From NCBI GenBank assembly GCA_037127255.1, contig JBANSL010000001.1, positions 35,765,001 to 35,829,000 of the forward strand: a stretch of DNA of 64,000 nucleotides. Reading direction: 5' to 3'. Position numbers and translations under genes: made by a program. The notes beneath the pieces are model-generated. The model worked only from the letters and a program-made list of their open reading frames with translations. It had not been told where the DNA came from and did not search any database. Positions 48,862-57,856 of the stretch are shown here, one piece after another (positions within the stretch are counted from its first letter, which is position 1; each line of letters opens with the position of its first letter). This stretch comes from Persicaria tinctoria (Eukaryota > Streptophyta > Magnoliopsida > Caryophyllales > Polygonaceae).

Positions 48862-51699
48862 GCTGCAACGTCCTGGGACTTAACGAAGTTGTTGATCTGA
48901 CAGACTAGAGCTCCAACCGGATTCCCGACGTGGAGCGAGCTCCAGCGTCCTGGGTCTTAACGAAGTTGTTGATCCGATAGATAAAACTCCAACCGGATTC
49001 CTGACGCAGAACAAGCTCCAGCGTCCTGGGACTTAACGAAATTGTTGATCCGGGAGACTAGGGCTCCAACCGGAATCCCGACGCGATGCAAGCTCCAGCA
49101 TCCTGGGACTTAACGAAGTTGCTGATTCGGGAGAATATAGCTCCAACCGGATTCCCGACGCGGAGCAAGCTCCAGCGTCCTGGGACTTAACGAAGTTGTT
49201 GATCCGGGAGACTAGAGCTCCAACTGGATTCCCGACGCAGAGCGAGCTCCAGCGTTCTGCGTCTTAACTAAGTTGTTGATCCAGGAGACTAGAGCACCAA
49301 CCGGACTCCCAGCGCGAAGCAAGCTCTAGCGTCCCGGGACTTAACGAAGCTGTTGATCCGGGAGACTAGAGCTCCAACCGGATTCCCGACGTGGAGCGAG
49401 CTCTAGCGTACTGAAGTTGTTTATCCGGGAGAATAGAGCTCCAACCGGACTCCCGTCGCGGAGCAAGCTCCTGCGTCCTGGGACTTAACGAAGTTGTTGA
49501 TCCGGGAGACTAGAGCTCCAACCGGATTCCCGACAAGGAGCGAGCTCCAGCGTTCTAGGTCTTAACGAAGTTGTTGATCCGGGAGACTAGAGCACCAACC
49601 TGACTCCCGGCGCGGAGCAAGCTCTAGCGTCCTGGGACTTAACGAAGTTGTTGATCTCAGAGACTAGAGCTCCAACCGGATTCCCGACGTGGAGCGAGCT
49701 CCAGCGTCCTGGGTCTTAACGAATTTGTTGAGCAGACAGACTAGAGCTCCAACCGGATTCCCGACGCGTAGCAAGCTCTAGCGTCTCAGGACTTAACGAC
49801 ATTGTTGATCCGGAAGACTTGGGCTCCAACCGAATTCCCGACGCGGAGCAAGCTCCAGCGTCCTGGGAGTTAACAAAGTTGCTGAGTCGGTAGACTAGAG
49901 CTCCATTCGGATTCCCGACGCGGAGCAAGCTCAAGCGTCATGTGTCTTAATGAAGTTGTTGATCCGGGAGACTAGAGCTCCAACCGGATTCTCAACGTGG
50001 AGCCAGCTCCAGCGTCCGGGGTCTTAACGAAGTTGTTGATCCGGGAGAGTAGAGCTTCAACCGGATTCCCGACTCGGAGCAAGCTGCAGCTTCCTGGGTC
50101 TTAACGAAGTTGTTGATATGAGAGACTAGAGCTCCAACCGGATTCCTGACGTGGAGCGAGCTCCAGCATCCTGGGTCTTAACGAAGTTGTTGATTTGAGA
50201 AACTAGAGGTCCAACCGGATTCCTGACGTGGAGGGAGCTCCAGCGTCCTGGGTCTTAATGAAGTTTTAGATCCGACAGACTAGAGCTTCAACCGGATTCC
50301 TGACGCGGAGCAAGCACCAGCGTCTTGGGACTTAACGAAATTGTTGATCCGGGAGACTAGGGCTCCAACCGGATTCCCGACGCAGTGCAAGCTCTAGCGT
50401 CCTGGGAGTTAACGAAGTTGCTGATTCGGGAGACTAGAGCTCAAACCGGATTCCCGATGCGGAGCAAGCTCCAGCGTCCTGGGACTTAACTAAGTTGTTG
50501 ATCCGGGAGACTAGAGCTCCAACCGTATTCTCGACGCGGAGCGAGCTCCATCGTTCTGGGTCTTAACGAAGTTGTTGATCCGGGAGACTAGAGCTCCAAC
50601 CGGACTCCTGGCGCGGAGCAAGCTCTTGCGTCCTGGGACTTAACGAAGTTGTTGATCCGGGAGACTAGAGCTCCAACCGGATTCCCGACACGGAGCGAGC
50701 TCCAGTGTTCTAGGGCTTAACGAAGTTGTTGATCCGGGAGACTAGAGCTCCAACCGGATTCCCTACACGGAGCGAGCTCCAGTGTTCTAGGTCTTAACGA
50801 AGTTGTTGATCCGGGAGACTAGAGCATCAACCGGACTCCCGGCGCGGAGCAAGCTCCAGCGTCCTGGGACTTAACGAAGTTGTTGATCCGAGAGACTAGA
50901 GCTCCAACCTGATTCCCGACGTGGAGCGAGCTCCAGAGTCCTGGGTCTTAACGAAGTTGTTGATCCGATAGATAAAACTCCAACCGGATTCCTGACGCAG
51001 AGCAAGCTCCAGCGCCCTGGGACTTAACTAAATTGTTGATCCGGGAGACTAGGGCTCGAACCGGAATCCCGACGCGATGCAAGCTCCAGCATCCTGGGAC
51101 TTAACGAAGTTGCTGATTCGGGAGAATATAGCTCCAACCGGATTCCCGACGCGGAGCAAGCTCCAGCGTCCTGGGACTTAACGAAGTTGTTGATCCCGGA
51201 GACTAGAGCTCCAACCGGATTCCCAACGCGGAGCGAGCTCCAGCGTTCTGCGTCTTAACTAAGTTGTTGATCCAGGAGACTAGAGCTCCAACCGGACTCC
51301 CGACGCGGAGCAAGCTCTAGCGTCCTGGGACTTAACGAAGTTGTTGATCTGAGAGACTAGAGCTCCAACCGGATTCCCGACGTGGAGCGAGCTCCAGCGT
51401 CCTGGGTCTTAACGAATTTGTTCATCAGACAGACTAGAGCTCCAACCGGATTCTCGACGCGTTGCAAGTTCTAGCGTCCTGGGACTTAACGAAATTGTTG
51501 ATCCGGGAGACTAGGGCTCCAACCGGATTCCCGACGCGGAGCAAGCTCCAGCGTCCTGGGAGTTAACAAATTTGCTGAGCCGGGAGACTAGAGCTCCAAT
51601 CGGATTCCCGACGCGGAGCAAGCTCCAGCGTCCTGGGTCTTAATGAAGTTGTTGATCCGGGAGACTAGAGCTCCAACCGAATTCTCGACGCGGAGCCAG

Positions 51700-51704
51700 C
51701 TCCT
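51700..51704. other. Target site duplication of element B, left copy
   Basis: CTCCT directly precedes the TGTTGTGAGC start of the 5' LTR. The same five bases follow the 3' LTR at 61129-61133. Removing the element and one copy restores a normal satellite monomer. Confidence 0.93.
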
Positions 51705-51952
51705 TGTTGTGAGCGGAATATGACATGTTTTACAGTAACTTTTATATCGATTTCTGTATACATTTCATGCATTTGGGTTAAGATAGTACATAATCTGTGT
51801 AGTTTATGTTTATTTGCCAAAATTATGGAATCTACACCAGTTTCTGTTTAAATCGCAGAAATCGAGGCATTTACAGCAATTCTACAGAAGGTCGGAAATG
51901 CTCGGAAAACCACTACAGAAGTCCAAGGTCAAAGCAGCGCACAAGTCTGAGA

Positions 51953-52480
51953 GTCGAGGCTACTCGATCTCGAGTAAGCCTACTCGACCTAGACGAGCAT
52001 GTCCGGGCACAGCCTAGTCGACAAAGCCATGATCGAGAACCAAGCTCCCCAAGCTCCGAAGCCAACTCGATCTCGAGGACCGTTGCTCGAGGTCGACGAA
52101 GCCACAGCACCAGATCCGGAGTCCCTCGAGGAGAGCTGCTCGAGAAACCCTAGTCGGCGAGCCACCGTACTCGAAGTCGACTAGGGCTTGTCGAAGTCGA
52201 CGAGCGCCTGAGTCCTTGTCCGAGCCGGTCGAGCACACCAAACCGAGGACGAGAGGCCGAGCCACCTCTACTCGATCTCGACTAACCCTTGTCGAGATCG
52301 ACGAGCCGCCCTGAGCCATGTCTGAGCAACCCGAGGAGGTTTAGTCGATGGCCCTAGCCCTTGTCGAAGTCGACGAGACCAACTCGAGGTCGACGAGCCC
52401 AGGAAGCCATGACGAGCCACATCAAGCACCAGACGACGAATCCTACTCGAAGTCGACCAAGCCTTGTCGAGGTCGACTAG
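51953..52480. repeat. TCGA-N2-TCGA motif cluster in U3 of element B 5' LTR
   Basis: This is a dense cluster of CTCGATCTCGAG, CTCGAGGTCGACGAG, GTCGAAGTCGACGAG and similar, in both orientations. Part of it (GACGAGCGCCTGAGTCC onward) aligns with the element A cluster, but the number and order of motifs differ. Confidence 0.8.
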
Positions 52481-52756
52481 AGCAGTGCCCAGAAACGCGT
52501 CGTCGATGACCTGTCCGAGTAGAGTTGGGATTCCTTGGTGCCGAAGGCGGAAGATTCTATCCAAATACATCAAGTTCTATCTATGGAAGACGCAATCTAT
52601 CAAGACATGAAGATCTACCCTAATTAGTTTTATCCTTTCCTTATGATTTATTTCCATTTAAACATTTATTTATCTTTAAGGCTTTCAGATATAATTTTAG
52701 ATATAGATTTAGATAGAGATAGATGATTATTTCCTTGATTAGCAAGGTTTAGTCAC

Positions 52757-52764
52757 TATAAATA
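52757..52764 (+). promoter_or_regulatory. TATA box of element B 5' LTR
   Basis: TATAAATA is followed by AGGCCCTAGGGGC. The identical context lies in the 3' LTR at 60083-60090, and a near-identical one in element A. It is the likely RNA polymerase II promoter for the element transcript, with initiation expected about 30 bases downstream. Confidence 0.75.
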
Positions 52765-52939
52765 AGGCCCTAGGGGCTGGTTTTTCAATCATTCAATTTC
52801 AGTCAGAGACAAGTAGTTCCATTCAGAGATACAGTTTAGGGGTTCTAAGGTTTTTAGGGTTTTGGCTTTCTGCGAAAGTTGATTGCCGAAATTGTAAAGG
52901 CTTTTGAATATAGTTTTATGCAAGTTATTTCTTTTCATT

Positions 52940-53320
52940 CAATGTCTGTTATTGCGATGAGGCGTGAGTAGTCCACCCACTTCTGGGGCTGGGGTGAGCC
53001 CGACGGTGGCCATGTGAGGCGATGCGATAAAGGTCAGATCTTTTGTGCGATTCATCTTCTATCCCTATGAGCATGATTCTTTTTCGAGAGTTGAAGGTGA
53101 TCCTTGTTTGTATTATTGAAGCGAAACTGATCTTAATGCAACTTGGATTAATTATGTGAAAAAGGGTTAGTAACAATTAGGGTTTATGCGAAAGCCTCTA
53201 TTTGCCTATTTGTTAATGACGAAAGTTATTTGATGGAAAGCATGATCTTTTATGCCTTTATGTGTTATTTTGCATGGTTATCGTTGTGGTGTTGAAACCC
53301 TGGCCTTGGAGGTCTTTTAA
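52940..53320 (+). other. Conserved transcribed-leader block of the LTR
   Basis: This block downstream of the TATA box is nearly the same in element A (32370-32745), although the U3 regions of the two elements are strongly diverged. It includes GTAGTCCACCCACTTCTGG, GGTGAGCCCGACGGTGG and AGGGTTAGTAACAATTAGGG. Such conservation in the R-U5 leader suggests a role in the RNA, for example translation, packaging or reverse transcription. No ORF spans it. Confidence 0.55.
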
Positions 53321-53398
53321 TATATTGAATTTACTTCGTTTCTCTAAGTTCTGTGTTTCGAAATTCTGCAATTTAAATTTCTGTCTTTTACTGTTTTA

Positions 53399-53668
53399 AT
53401 CGACATAGAGGAGATCTTGTCGATCTCGAGGAACCGTGGTCGAAGTCGAGTAGGGCTTCGTCTAGGTCGAGTTGATTTGCTCCTGTCTTTGTCGATTTTC
53501 AAGTTTCTGTCTTTACCTTTCTTTGTCGAAGTCGAGTACCTCTTGTCGAGGTCGAGTTGTCTGATCTTGTCGAGTTGATTGCTTTTGTTCTTTACTTTTT
53601 GTTTTCATTACTGTCTTGTCGACCTGGAGGACAGCTTGTCGAGATCGACCAGCTTCTGTGTCCTCGAG
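53399..53668. repeat. TCGA-N2-TCGA motif cluster in U5 of element B 5' LTR
   Basis: GTCGATCTCGAGGAACC, GTCGAAGTCGAGTAGG, GTCGAGGTCGAGTTG and related motifs sit in T-rich sequence. The matching stretch of element A (32823-32900) has fewer copies, so this cluster expanded or contracted between subfamilies. Confidence 0.75.
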
Positions 53669-54010
53669 TTACTTTCTGCTTTGTTTCTGTTTTGCTTTCT
53701 TCTTTACTTGCTTTGCTTTATTTTTTACTTTCTGTCTTTAATTTGTTCTTTGCTTTTGTTTTAGTTGCCCTTGCCGGTTTATTTGTTTCTGTTTTATTTC
53801 TGCTCCTGCTTTTGTTTCCGTGTTTTTCTGCTGCTGCTGTAAGAATCTGATAGCTACCTGAGAATTGCTGACGTGCTTCCTCGTGGATTCGATCCTGATT
53901 TTCTCTTACTACAACGGGAGGAAGTCTTGTATTTATTTGCTGAGACAGGGAAGTCAGTCTGATCTATATTTTACATTTATTTCAATACTCGATTCACTCC
54001 TGCAACAACA

Positions 54011-54094
54011 AATTGGCGCCGTTGCCAGGGAAGCAATCAATCGCGCCTTAGGTAGTCAGTTCTCACTGTCTCTTTGAGTTAGATTGCAGGGTGT
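54011..54094 (+). other. Leader between 5' LTR and gag
   Basis: This short 84-base stretch holds the primer binding site three bases after the LTR and no other recognisable signal. Confidence 0.8.
54014..54030 (+). promoter_or_regulatory. Primer binding site, tRNA-Asp type
   Basis: TGGCGCCGTTGCCAGGG begins three bases after the LTR end. It is complementary to the 3' end of plant tRNA-Asp except for one position (A in place of G in GCCGGGG). A tRNA-Asp primer is typical of the Athila lineage. The tRNA match is from general knowledge, not a search. Confidence 0.8.
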
Positions 54095-56647
54095 ATGCGT
54101 CGTTCTGGTCAAACACCTGAGTTTGACAGCTTAGACGAACCGGAGCACTACCTACACATCCACTCCAAACTCAAAAGGATCATGTCGGCCGCTGAAACAC
54201 AGGAACAGCTAATCGCTAGGCTTACGAGGGAACTAGCCGCAAGGGATGCCGCTATCAACGCTAAAGATGCTGCTATCACCGCTGAGAGAGCAGCAAGGGA
54301 ACAAGCACAAGCTGAGCTTGCCCAATATCCAACCACGGCAGAGGACTACATGCACCCAACTCTCGTCGTGCCTGAATCGGCGATTCTAATCCCTGAAAAC
54401 TCTTTTGAAATTCGCACTCAATTTCTTATAGAGCTTAAAAACAATGCCTTTTACGGCAGATTTAATGAGTGTCCTTTTGAACATATTACTAACTTTCATG
54501 ATATGTGCCGTACTCTTGCAGAAGGTACAACTCTGGAATATGTCAAGATGAAATCTTTTCGCTGGTCGCTCGTTAGACCTGCACTGAAATGGCTGGAAGG
54601 GCTGAAGGCAAGATCACTCACAACCTGGGCCCAAGTAGAGCAAGAGTTTCTGAACAAATTCTTCCCACCTGCCAAAACAGCACATCTCCGCCAGAAAATC
54701 ACCGCCTTTAAACAACAGAAAGGGGAACCGCTGGCAAGGGCATGGGAGCGCTACAAGGAACTGTTGCGATCTTGCCCTACTCATGGACAGCCACCCAACA
54801 TCATTCAGGAGATCTTCTTCAACTCTCTTGATCAAGTCACTAAGGACAGAATCAACAATTATACTCGCTACGAGTATCTGACAATGCCGCCAAGTGACGC
54901 ATGGGGAGTGCTGGAGAAGCTCACTACCTACGACAACAAGTATGGGTCTACTACAACTTATGAAGAGAACCCATACGCCAGGCCAACACCATCCATGCCC
55001 CTCTATGAGCCATCAAAGGAGATTGATCCAGATGTCAGGGAACAATACTACAGAGATCGGAATAGGAAGCTCATCAAGCAAGTCAAATATCTCTCTGTCA
55101 ACCAGGCTTGTATTGAATGCGGATCACAAAGGCACACCACTCCTGAGTGCCCACACACAGAACAAATCAGGATGGCAGAACACCATGAGGATGCAGCTTA
55201 CGCAGGGGGAACAAATCGCTACATGGGGGACCAAAGGTTTCAGCAACCACAGTGGAACCAAGGTGTCCCTAGGAATCCCCCGCCCTACAGAGCTCCAGGA
55301 CATCCAAAAAGGGAACAGAAAAAGGATGATATACAGCTGGTCCTGGAGGAAATACGAAGAAACCACACAGAAACTAGGCAGTCCTTCAACTCCGTCTATA
55401 CTCAGATGCAAGGTGTCCACTCTAGGCTTGGGGAAATTGATATCTGGCGGCAAACAGTTGATACACAGATTGGTCAGCTAGCAGCAGGAATCCCCAAACA
55501 GTCAGGCGCACTCCCTGGATCTTCAGAACCAAATCCTAAGGGAAAGACTGGGCACGTCGCTGCTGTAAAACTCAGAAGCGGCCATCAACTGCAAGAGCCA
55601 GAGGTTGGAAAGCAGCAGAACGACGAAGATCAGCAAGTCGACCTCGACAAATCCGTAGTCGATCTCGACAAGGCCGTACTCGACCTCGACAAGACTCTCG
55701 TCGATCTCGAGGAGAAATTGCCAGAATCTTCGTCTGCTCCGAACAACAACTCGACTGCACCCAATCCAGTCGATCTCGATAAGCCTCTAGTCGATGTCGA
55801 GGAGCCCCTGGTCGAGAAATCTGCAGCAACTCCGACGTCTGTTCTGGCTCCGAATCAAAAAAAGAAGCTGCCTTTCCCCACAAAATCTCTAAAGGACCCA
55901 GCGGAGAAAAAGTTTCAGCGCTTCATCAAGATGCTTCAGAAGCTGAACGTCACCATCCCCTTCACAGAAGCTCTCAATGAAATGCCGTCCTACGTCAAGT
56001 TCCTGAAGGAGATTCTGAGCAAAAAGCGATCGATGGCAGAAATCACAGAGGAGTGCAGCCATCTGGACATACTGGAGAAGAGGCCGGATCCAGGTAAGTT
56101 TGCTATAACTATTGGATTTGGTCCATACAAAATTAATGCCCTATGTGATCTTGGAGCCAGTGTTAGTATTATGCCTTTAACGATTTGGTCCAAGATTAAG
56201 ATAGGTGCCCTGGAGCCTGTGGATGCTAGACTATACATGGCCAACAACACAGTGGTCATTCCAACAGGCATGGTGGAAAATGTACCAGTACAAGTAGGTA
56301 AATTCTTCGTTCCTACTGATTTCCTAATTGTTGATATGCAAGAAGATCCTGCTTGTCCAATTATTCTAGGAAGACCATTTTTTGCAACGGTGGATGCCAA
56401 CATAAGAGTAAGGAAAGGAGTGCTCACCTTCAACATCAGCGATGAGGTAATTGAGTATTCCTTTAATAAAACTGAAAGGCATACAGGTCCAATGGAAGAG
56501 GTCAAATCTATCTCAGCTGGCTACATCACCTGCGGGGAACCCAAGGTCAGAAATATGACCCCTGAGGAGATAGAAAAAAAGGGACATGGAGGCCTAGGTG
56601 GAGGAGATCATGGCAATCCTCAAGGAAAACACAGAGAATCCCATTGA
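54095..56647 (+). CDS. Gag-protease polyprotein of element B
   Basis: This 850-residue ORF is intact and encodes the structural capsid protein fused to the retropepsin that processes it. An alanine- and glutamate-rich coiled coil spans about residues 35-77. The retrotransposon Gag capsid domain covers about 100-260, with WLEGL at 166-170, FFPPAKT at 189-195 and AWERYKELLRSCPTHG at 216-231, all strongly Athila-like. A zinc knuckle C-x2-C-x4-H-x4-C uses C339, C342, H347 and C352. A disordered linker with heptad VDLDKxV repeats spans about 515-575. The protease has the DLGAS active site at 685-689 and ILGRPFF at 757-763. The frame stops at TGA 56645-56647, soon after the protease, without entering reverse transcriptase. 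The ATG at 54095 is the first in-frame start after the primer site. Intact coding capacity despite lost pol fits a recent, partner-dependent element. Confidence 0.93.
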   Translation: MRRSGQTPEFDSLDEPEHYLHIHSKLKRIMSAAETQEQLIARLTRELAARDAAINAKDAAITAERAAREQAQAELAQYPTTAEDYMHPTLVVPESAILIPENSFEIRTQFLIELKNNAFYGRFNECPFEHITNFHDMCRTLAEGTTLEYVKMKSFRWSLVRPALKWLEGLKARSLTTWAQVEQEFLNKFFPPAKTAHLRQKITAFKQQKGEPLARAWERYKELLRSCPTHGQPPNIIQEIFFNSLDQVTKDRINNYTRYEYLTMPPSDAWGVLEKLTTYDNKYGSTTTYEENPYARPTPSMPLYEPSKEIDPDVREQYYRDRNRKLIKQVKYLSVNQACIECGSQRHTTPECPHTEQIRMAEHHEDAAYAGGTNRYMGDQRFQQPQWNQGVPRNPPPYRAPGHPKREQKKDDIQLVLEEIRRNHTETRQSFNSVYTQMQGVHSRLGEIDIWRQTVDTQIGQLAAGIPKQSGALPGSSEPNPKGKTGHVAAVKLRSGHQLQEPEVGKQQNDEDQQVDLDKSVVDLDKAVLDLDKTLVDLEEKLPESSSAPNNNSTAPNPVDLDKPLVDVEEPLVEKSAATPTSVLAPNQKKKLPFPTKSLKDPAEKKFQRFIKMLQKLNVTIPFTEALNEMPSYVKFLKEILSKKRSMAEITEECSHLDILEKRPDPGKFAITIGFGPYKINALCDLGASVSIMPLTIWSKIKIGALEPVDARLYMANNTVVIPTGMVENVPVQVGKFFVPTDFLIVDMQEDPACPIILGRPFFATVDANIRVRKGVLTFNISDEVIEYSFNKTERHTGPMEEVKSISAGYITCGEPKVRNMTPEEIEKKGHGGLGGGDHGNPQGKHRESH
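55637..55815 (+). repeat. Coding 21-bp repeats, VDLDKxV linker in Gag
   Basis: Four 21-bp units starting at 55637 encode VDLDKSV, VDLDKAV, LDLDKTL and VDLEEKL. Two more at 55769 encode VDLDKPL and VDVEEPL. At DNA level each unit begins with a TCGA-N2-TCGA motif (for example GTCGATCTCGAC). The acidic linker lies between the zinc knuckle and the protease and is probably disordered. The DNA motif is the one clustered in the LTRs. Confidence 0.85.
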
Positions 56648-57250
56648 CACAGACCAAGGTAAGTCCTTGTGGATTCATTATTTTTCGGATGCCTTGACAT
56701 GAGCTAAGTATGGGGTCAAGATCGACCAGGGCTCCTCGACATCGAGTAGAACCCTAGTCGATCTCGACCAGACCAAGGAGACTCCACCAGAGCCAGTTTC
56801 AACGAGCAGCCAGACGGAAGCCACACCCTCGTCGATCTCGAGTAGGCTACTCGAGGTCGACAAGAACCCAGCCAACACGACTCCTGCTTCCTCGACACAG
56901 AAGCCGCCTGACGCACCATCTCTAGTCGAGATCGACAAGGGTCTTGTCGAGATCGACCACCCTTCGACGGCCTCGGCTTCTCCTTCCTCGACGATGGTGA
57001 CTCCAGGAACCAAACCTTACTCGACCTCGAGTAGGCTTATCGAGGTCGACCACCAGTCGGCACCACCAAACCCTGTTTCCTCGATGAGCCACTTGCCAGG
57101 AGCAAAGTCCTTGTCGATGTCGAGTAGCCAACTCGAGGTCGACGAGCCACCTTCTTCATCGACTTCTGCCTCTTCGACCAGACCACCACCAGAGCCAGCA
57201 GCCTCGTCGATCTCGAGGAGCCCTAGTCGAGATCGACCAAACACCGTGGT
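56648..57250 (+). other. TCGA-motif-rich linker replacing pol in element B
   Basis: This stretch stands where about 3-4 kb of pol would be expected. It starts with CAAGGTAAGTCC (splice-donor-like, GT at 56659) and a short CTAAGTATGGGGTC. From 56721 to 57238 it is filled with TCGA-N2-TCGA motifs. The reading frame of the downstream integrase remnant is open from 56703 through to the stop at 57354, about 217 codons, but has no early ATG (the first is at 56994). The encoded sequence is low-complexity, rich in S, P, T and V/L-E-V/I-D motifs. No reverse transcriptase, RNase H or integrase core motifs were found in any frame. Confidence 0.7.
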
Positions 57251-57575
57251 GCCCGATTCCGTTTCCGCAAAGGTAAGTCAAGGTATGGATCTTTCTTCTC
57301 CTATTTCCATTAAAAATTTATCTATACATGGGAGAGGTCTGCCTTGGTATGTGTGATTGTGTAGGATTTCCAATGATGAGCCTAAGGAGTATGAAGTTGG
57401 AGACAAGCTCTATGTCTCTAAATCAAAGGATCATTGGTTTCCCAACAAATTCAACAAGAAGCGGATGGGACCGTTTGTGGTGAACAAGATCCATTCTGGA
57501 GGATTACAGCTGATGGACAAGAATGGAGTCTTATTTGAGGCCCAAGCTACATGGGCCCTTCAGATGCCACCTTGA
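57251..57575 (+). pseudogene. Integrase C-terminal fragment of element B, with nonsense codon
   Basis: This is homologous to 29287-29610 of element A. It keeps the VGDKLYV strand, the FPNKFNKKRMGPFVV stretch with GPF and the GGLQLMDKNG strand typical of Ty3/gypsy integrase C-terminal domains. A TGA at 57354-57356 interrupts it where element A reads CGA (arginine). This is a C-to-T change at a CpG, as expected from deamination of methylated cytosine. The zinc-binding and catalytic DDE domains are absent. The frame ends at TGA 57573-57575. Confidence 0.82.
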
Positions 57576-57835
57576 GCATTAATGAAAGTCGGCCTAGCGA
57601 CTATAAAATCTAGAGCGTGTACATAAGACTTTTTAGGACATTTGAGACTTTGTTTTTGTTTTTGCTATTATGGGTATATTTCTTCTACTTTTTCAGGTCA
57701 ATGGATAGAACCAAAGCTTACTCGGACTATGAGGTGCTCCATTCGAAATTTTGCAGCTCTGCACACATGTCTTGTGAGTTTTTTTCTTTACCCTTTACAT
57801 TGTTTTTTTTATACAGTGAGGACACTGTAATGTTT

Positions 57836-57856
57836 AAGTATGGGGTGGAGGAAGGG
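57836..57856 (+). other. Internal polypurine-tract-like sequence
   Basis: A purine-rich run, AAGTATGGGGTGGAGGAAGG, lies about 1.2 kb upstream of the 3' LTR. It is at least as purine-rich as the stretch next to the LTR (AAGTATGCGGTGTT, 59017-59030). It is conserved in element A at 29887-29907. It could be a second, internal plus-strand priming site. This is judged by composition only. Confidence 0.4.

Larger units (their letters stand above)
33209..51704. repeat. 77-bp satellite array, block 2
   Basis: The monomer family is the same as in block 1, but higher-order organisation differs. Marker types include GATCCGATAGATAAAAC (76 bp), GCGACGCGTAGC-like tags and GCGTACTGAAG short monomers (67 bp). 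The left edge abuts the 3' LTR of element A directly. The right edge ends at the CTCCT target site of element B, where the monomer is cut after GAGCCAGCTCCT and resumes at 61129. There are no genes. Apparent reverse-strand frames of 70-99 codons are repeats of the satellite. Confidence 0.97.
51705..54010 (+). repeat. 5' LTR of element B
   Basis: The LTR is 2306 bp, from TGTTGTGAGC to TGCAACAACA. A TATAAATA box is at 52757-52764. TCGA-N2-TCGA clusters lie at 51953-52480 (U3) and 53399-53668 (U5). The terminal part, with GACGTGCTTCCTCGTGG and GGATTCGATCC (53885-53895), is shared with element A but deleted from the 3' LTR of B. Short hydrophobic open frames in the T-rich U5 are compositional and not genes. 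Confidence 0.95.

Noticed and set aside
52850..52870. Telomere-like TTTAGGG in the LTR leader
   Set aside because: A single copy inside GGTTTTTAGGGTTTTGG, conserved between LTRs as part of the leader. No tandem telomeric array.
53557..53850. Hydrophobic 97-codon ORF in the 5' LTR that looks like a membrane protein
   Set aside because: It is produced by T-rich U5 sequence (TTTCTGTTTTGC-type), lies inside the LTR, and is broken by the deletion in the 3' LTR.
54894..55481. 195-codon alternative-frame ORF inside gag
   Set aside because: It overlaps the well-supported Gag frame (+1 shift) and shows no domain. It is a shadow of the real coding sequence.
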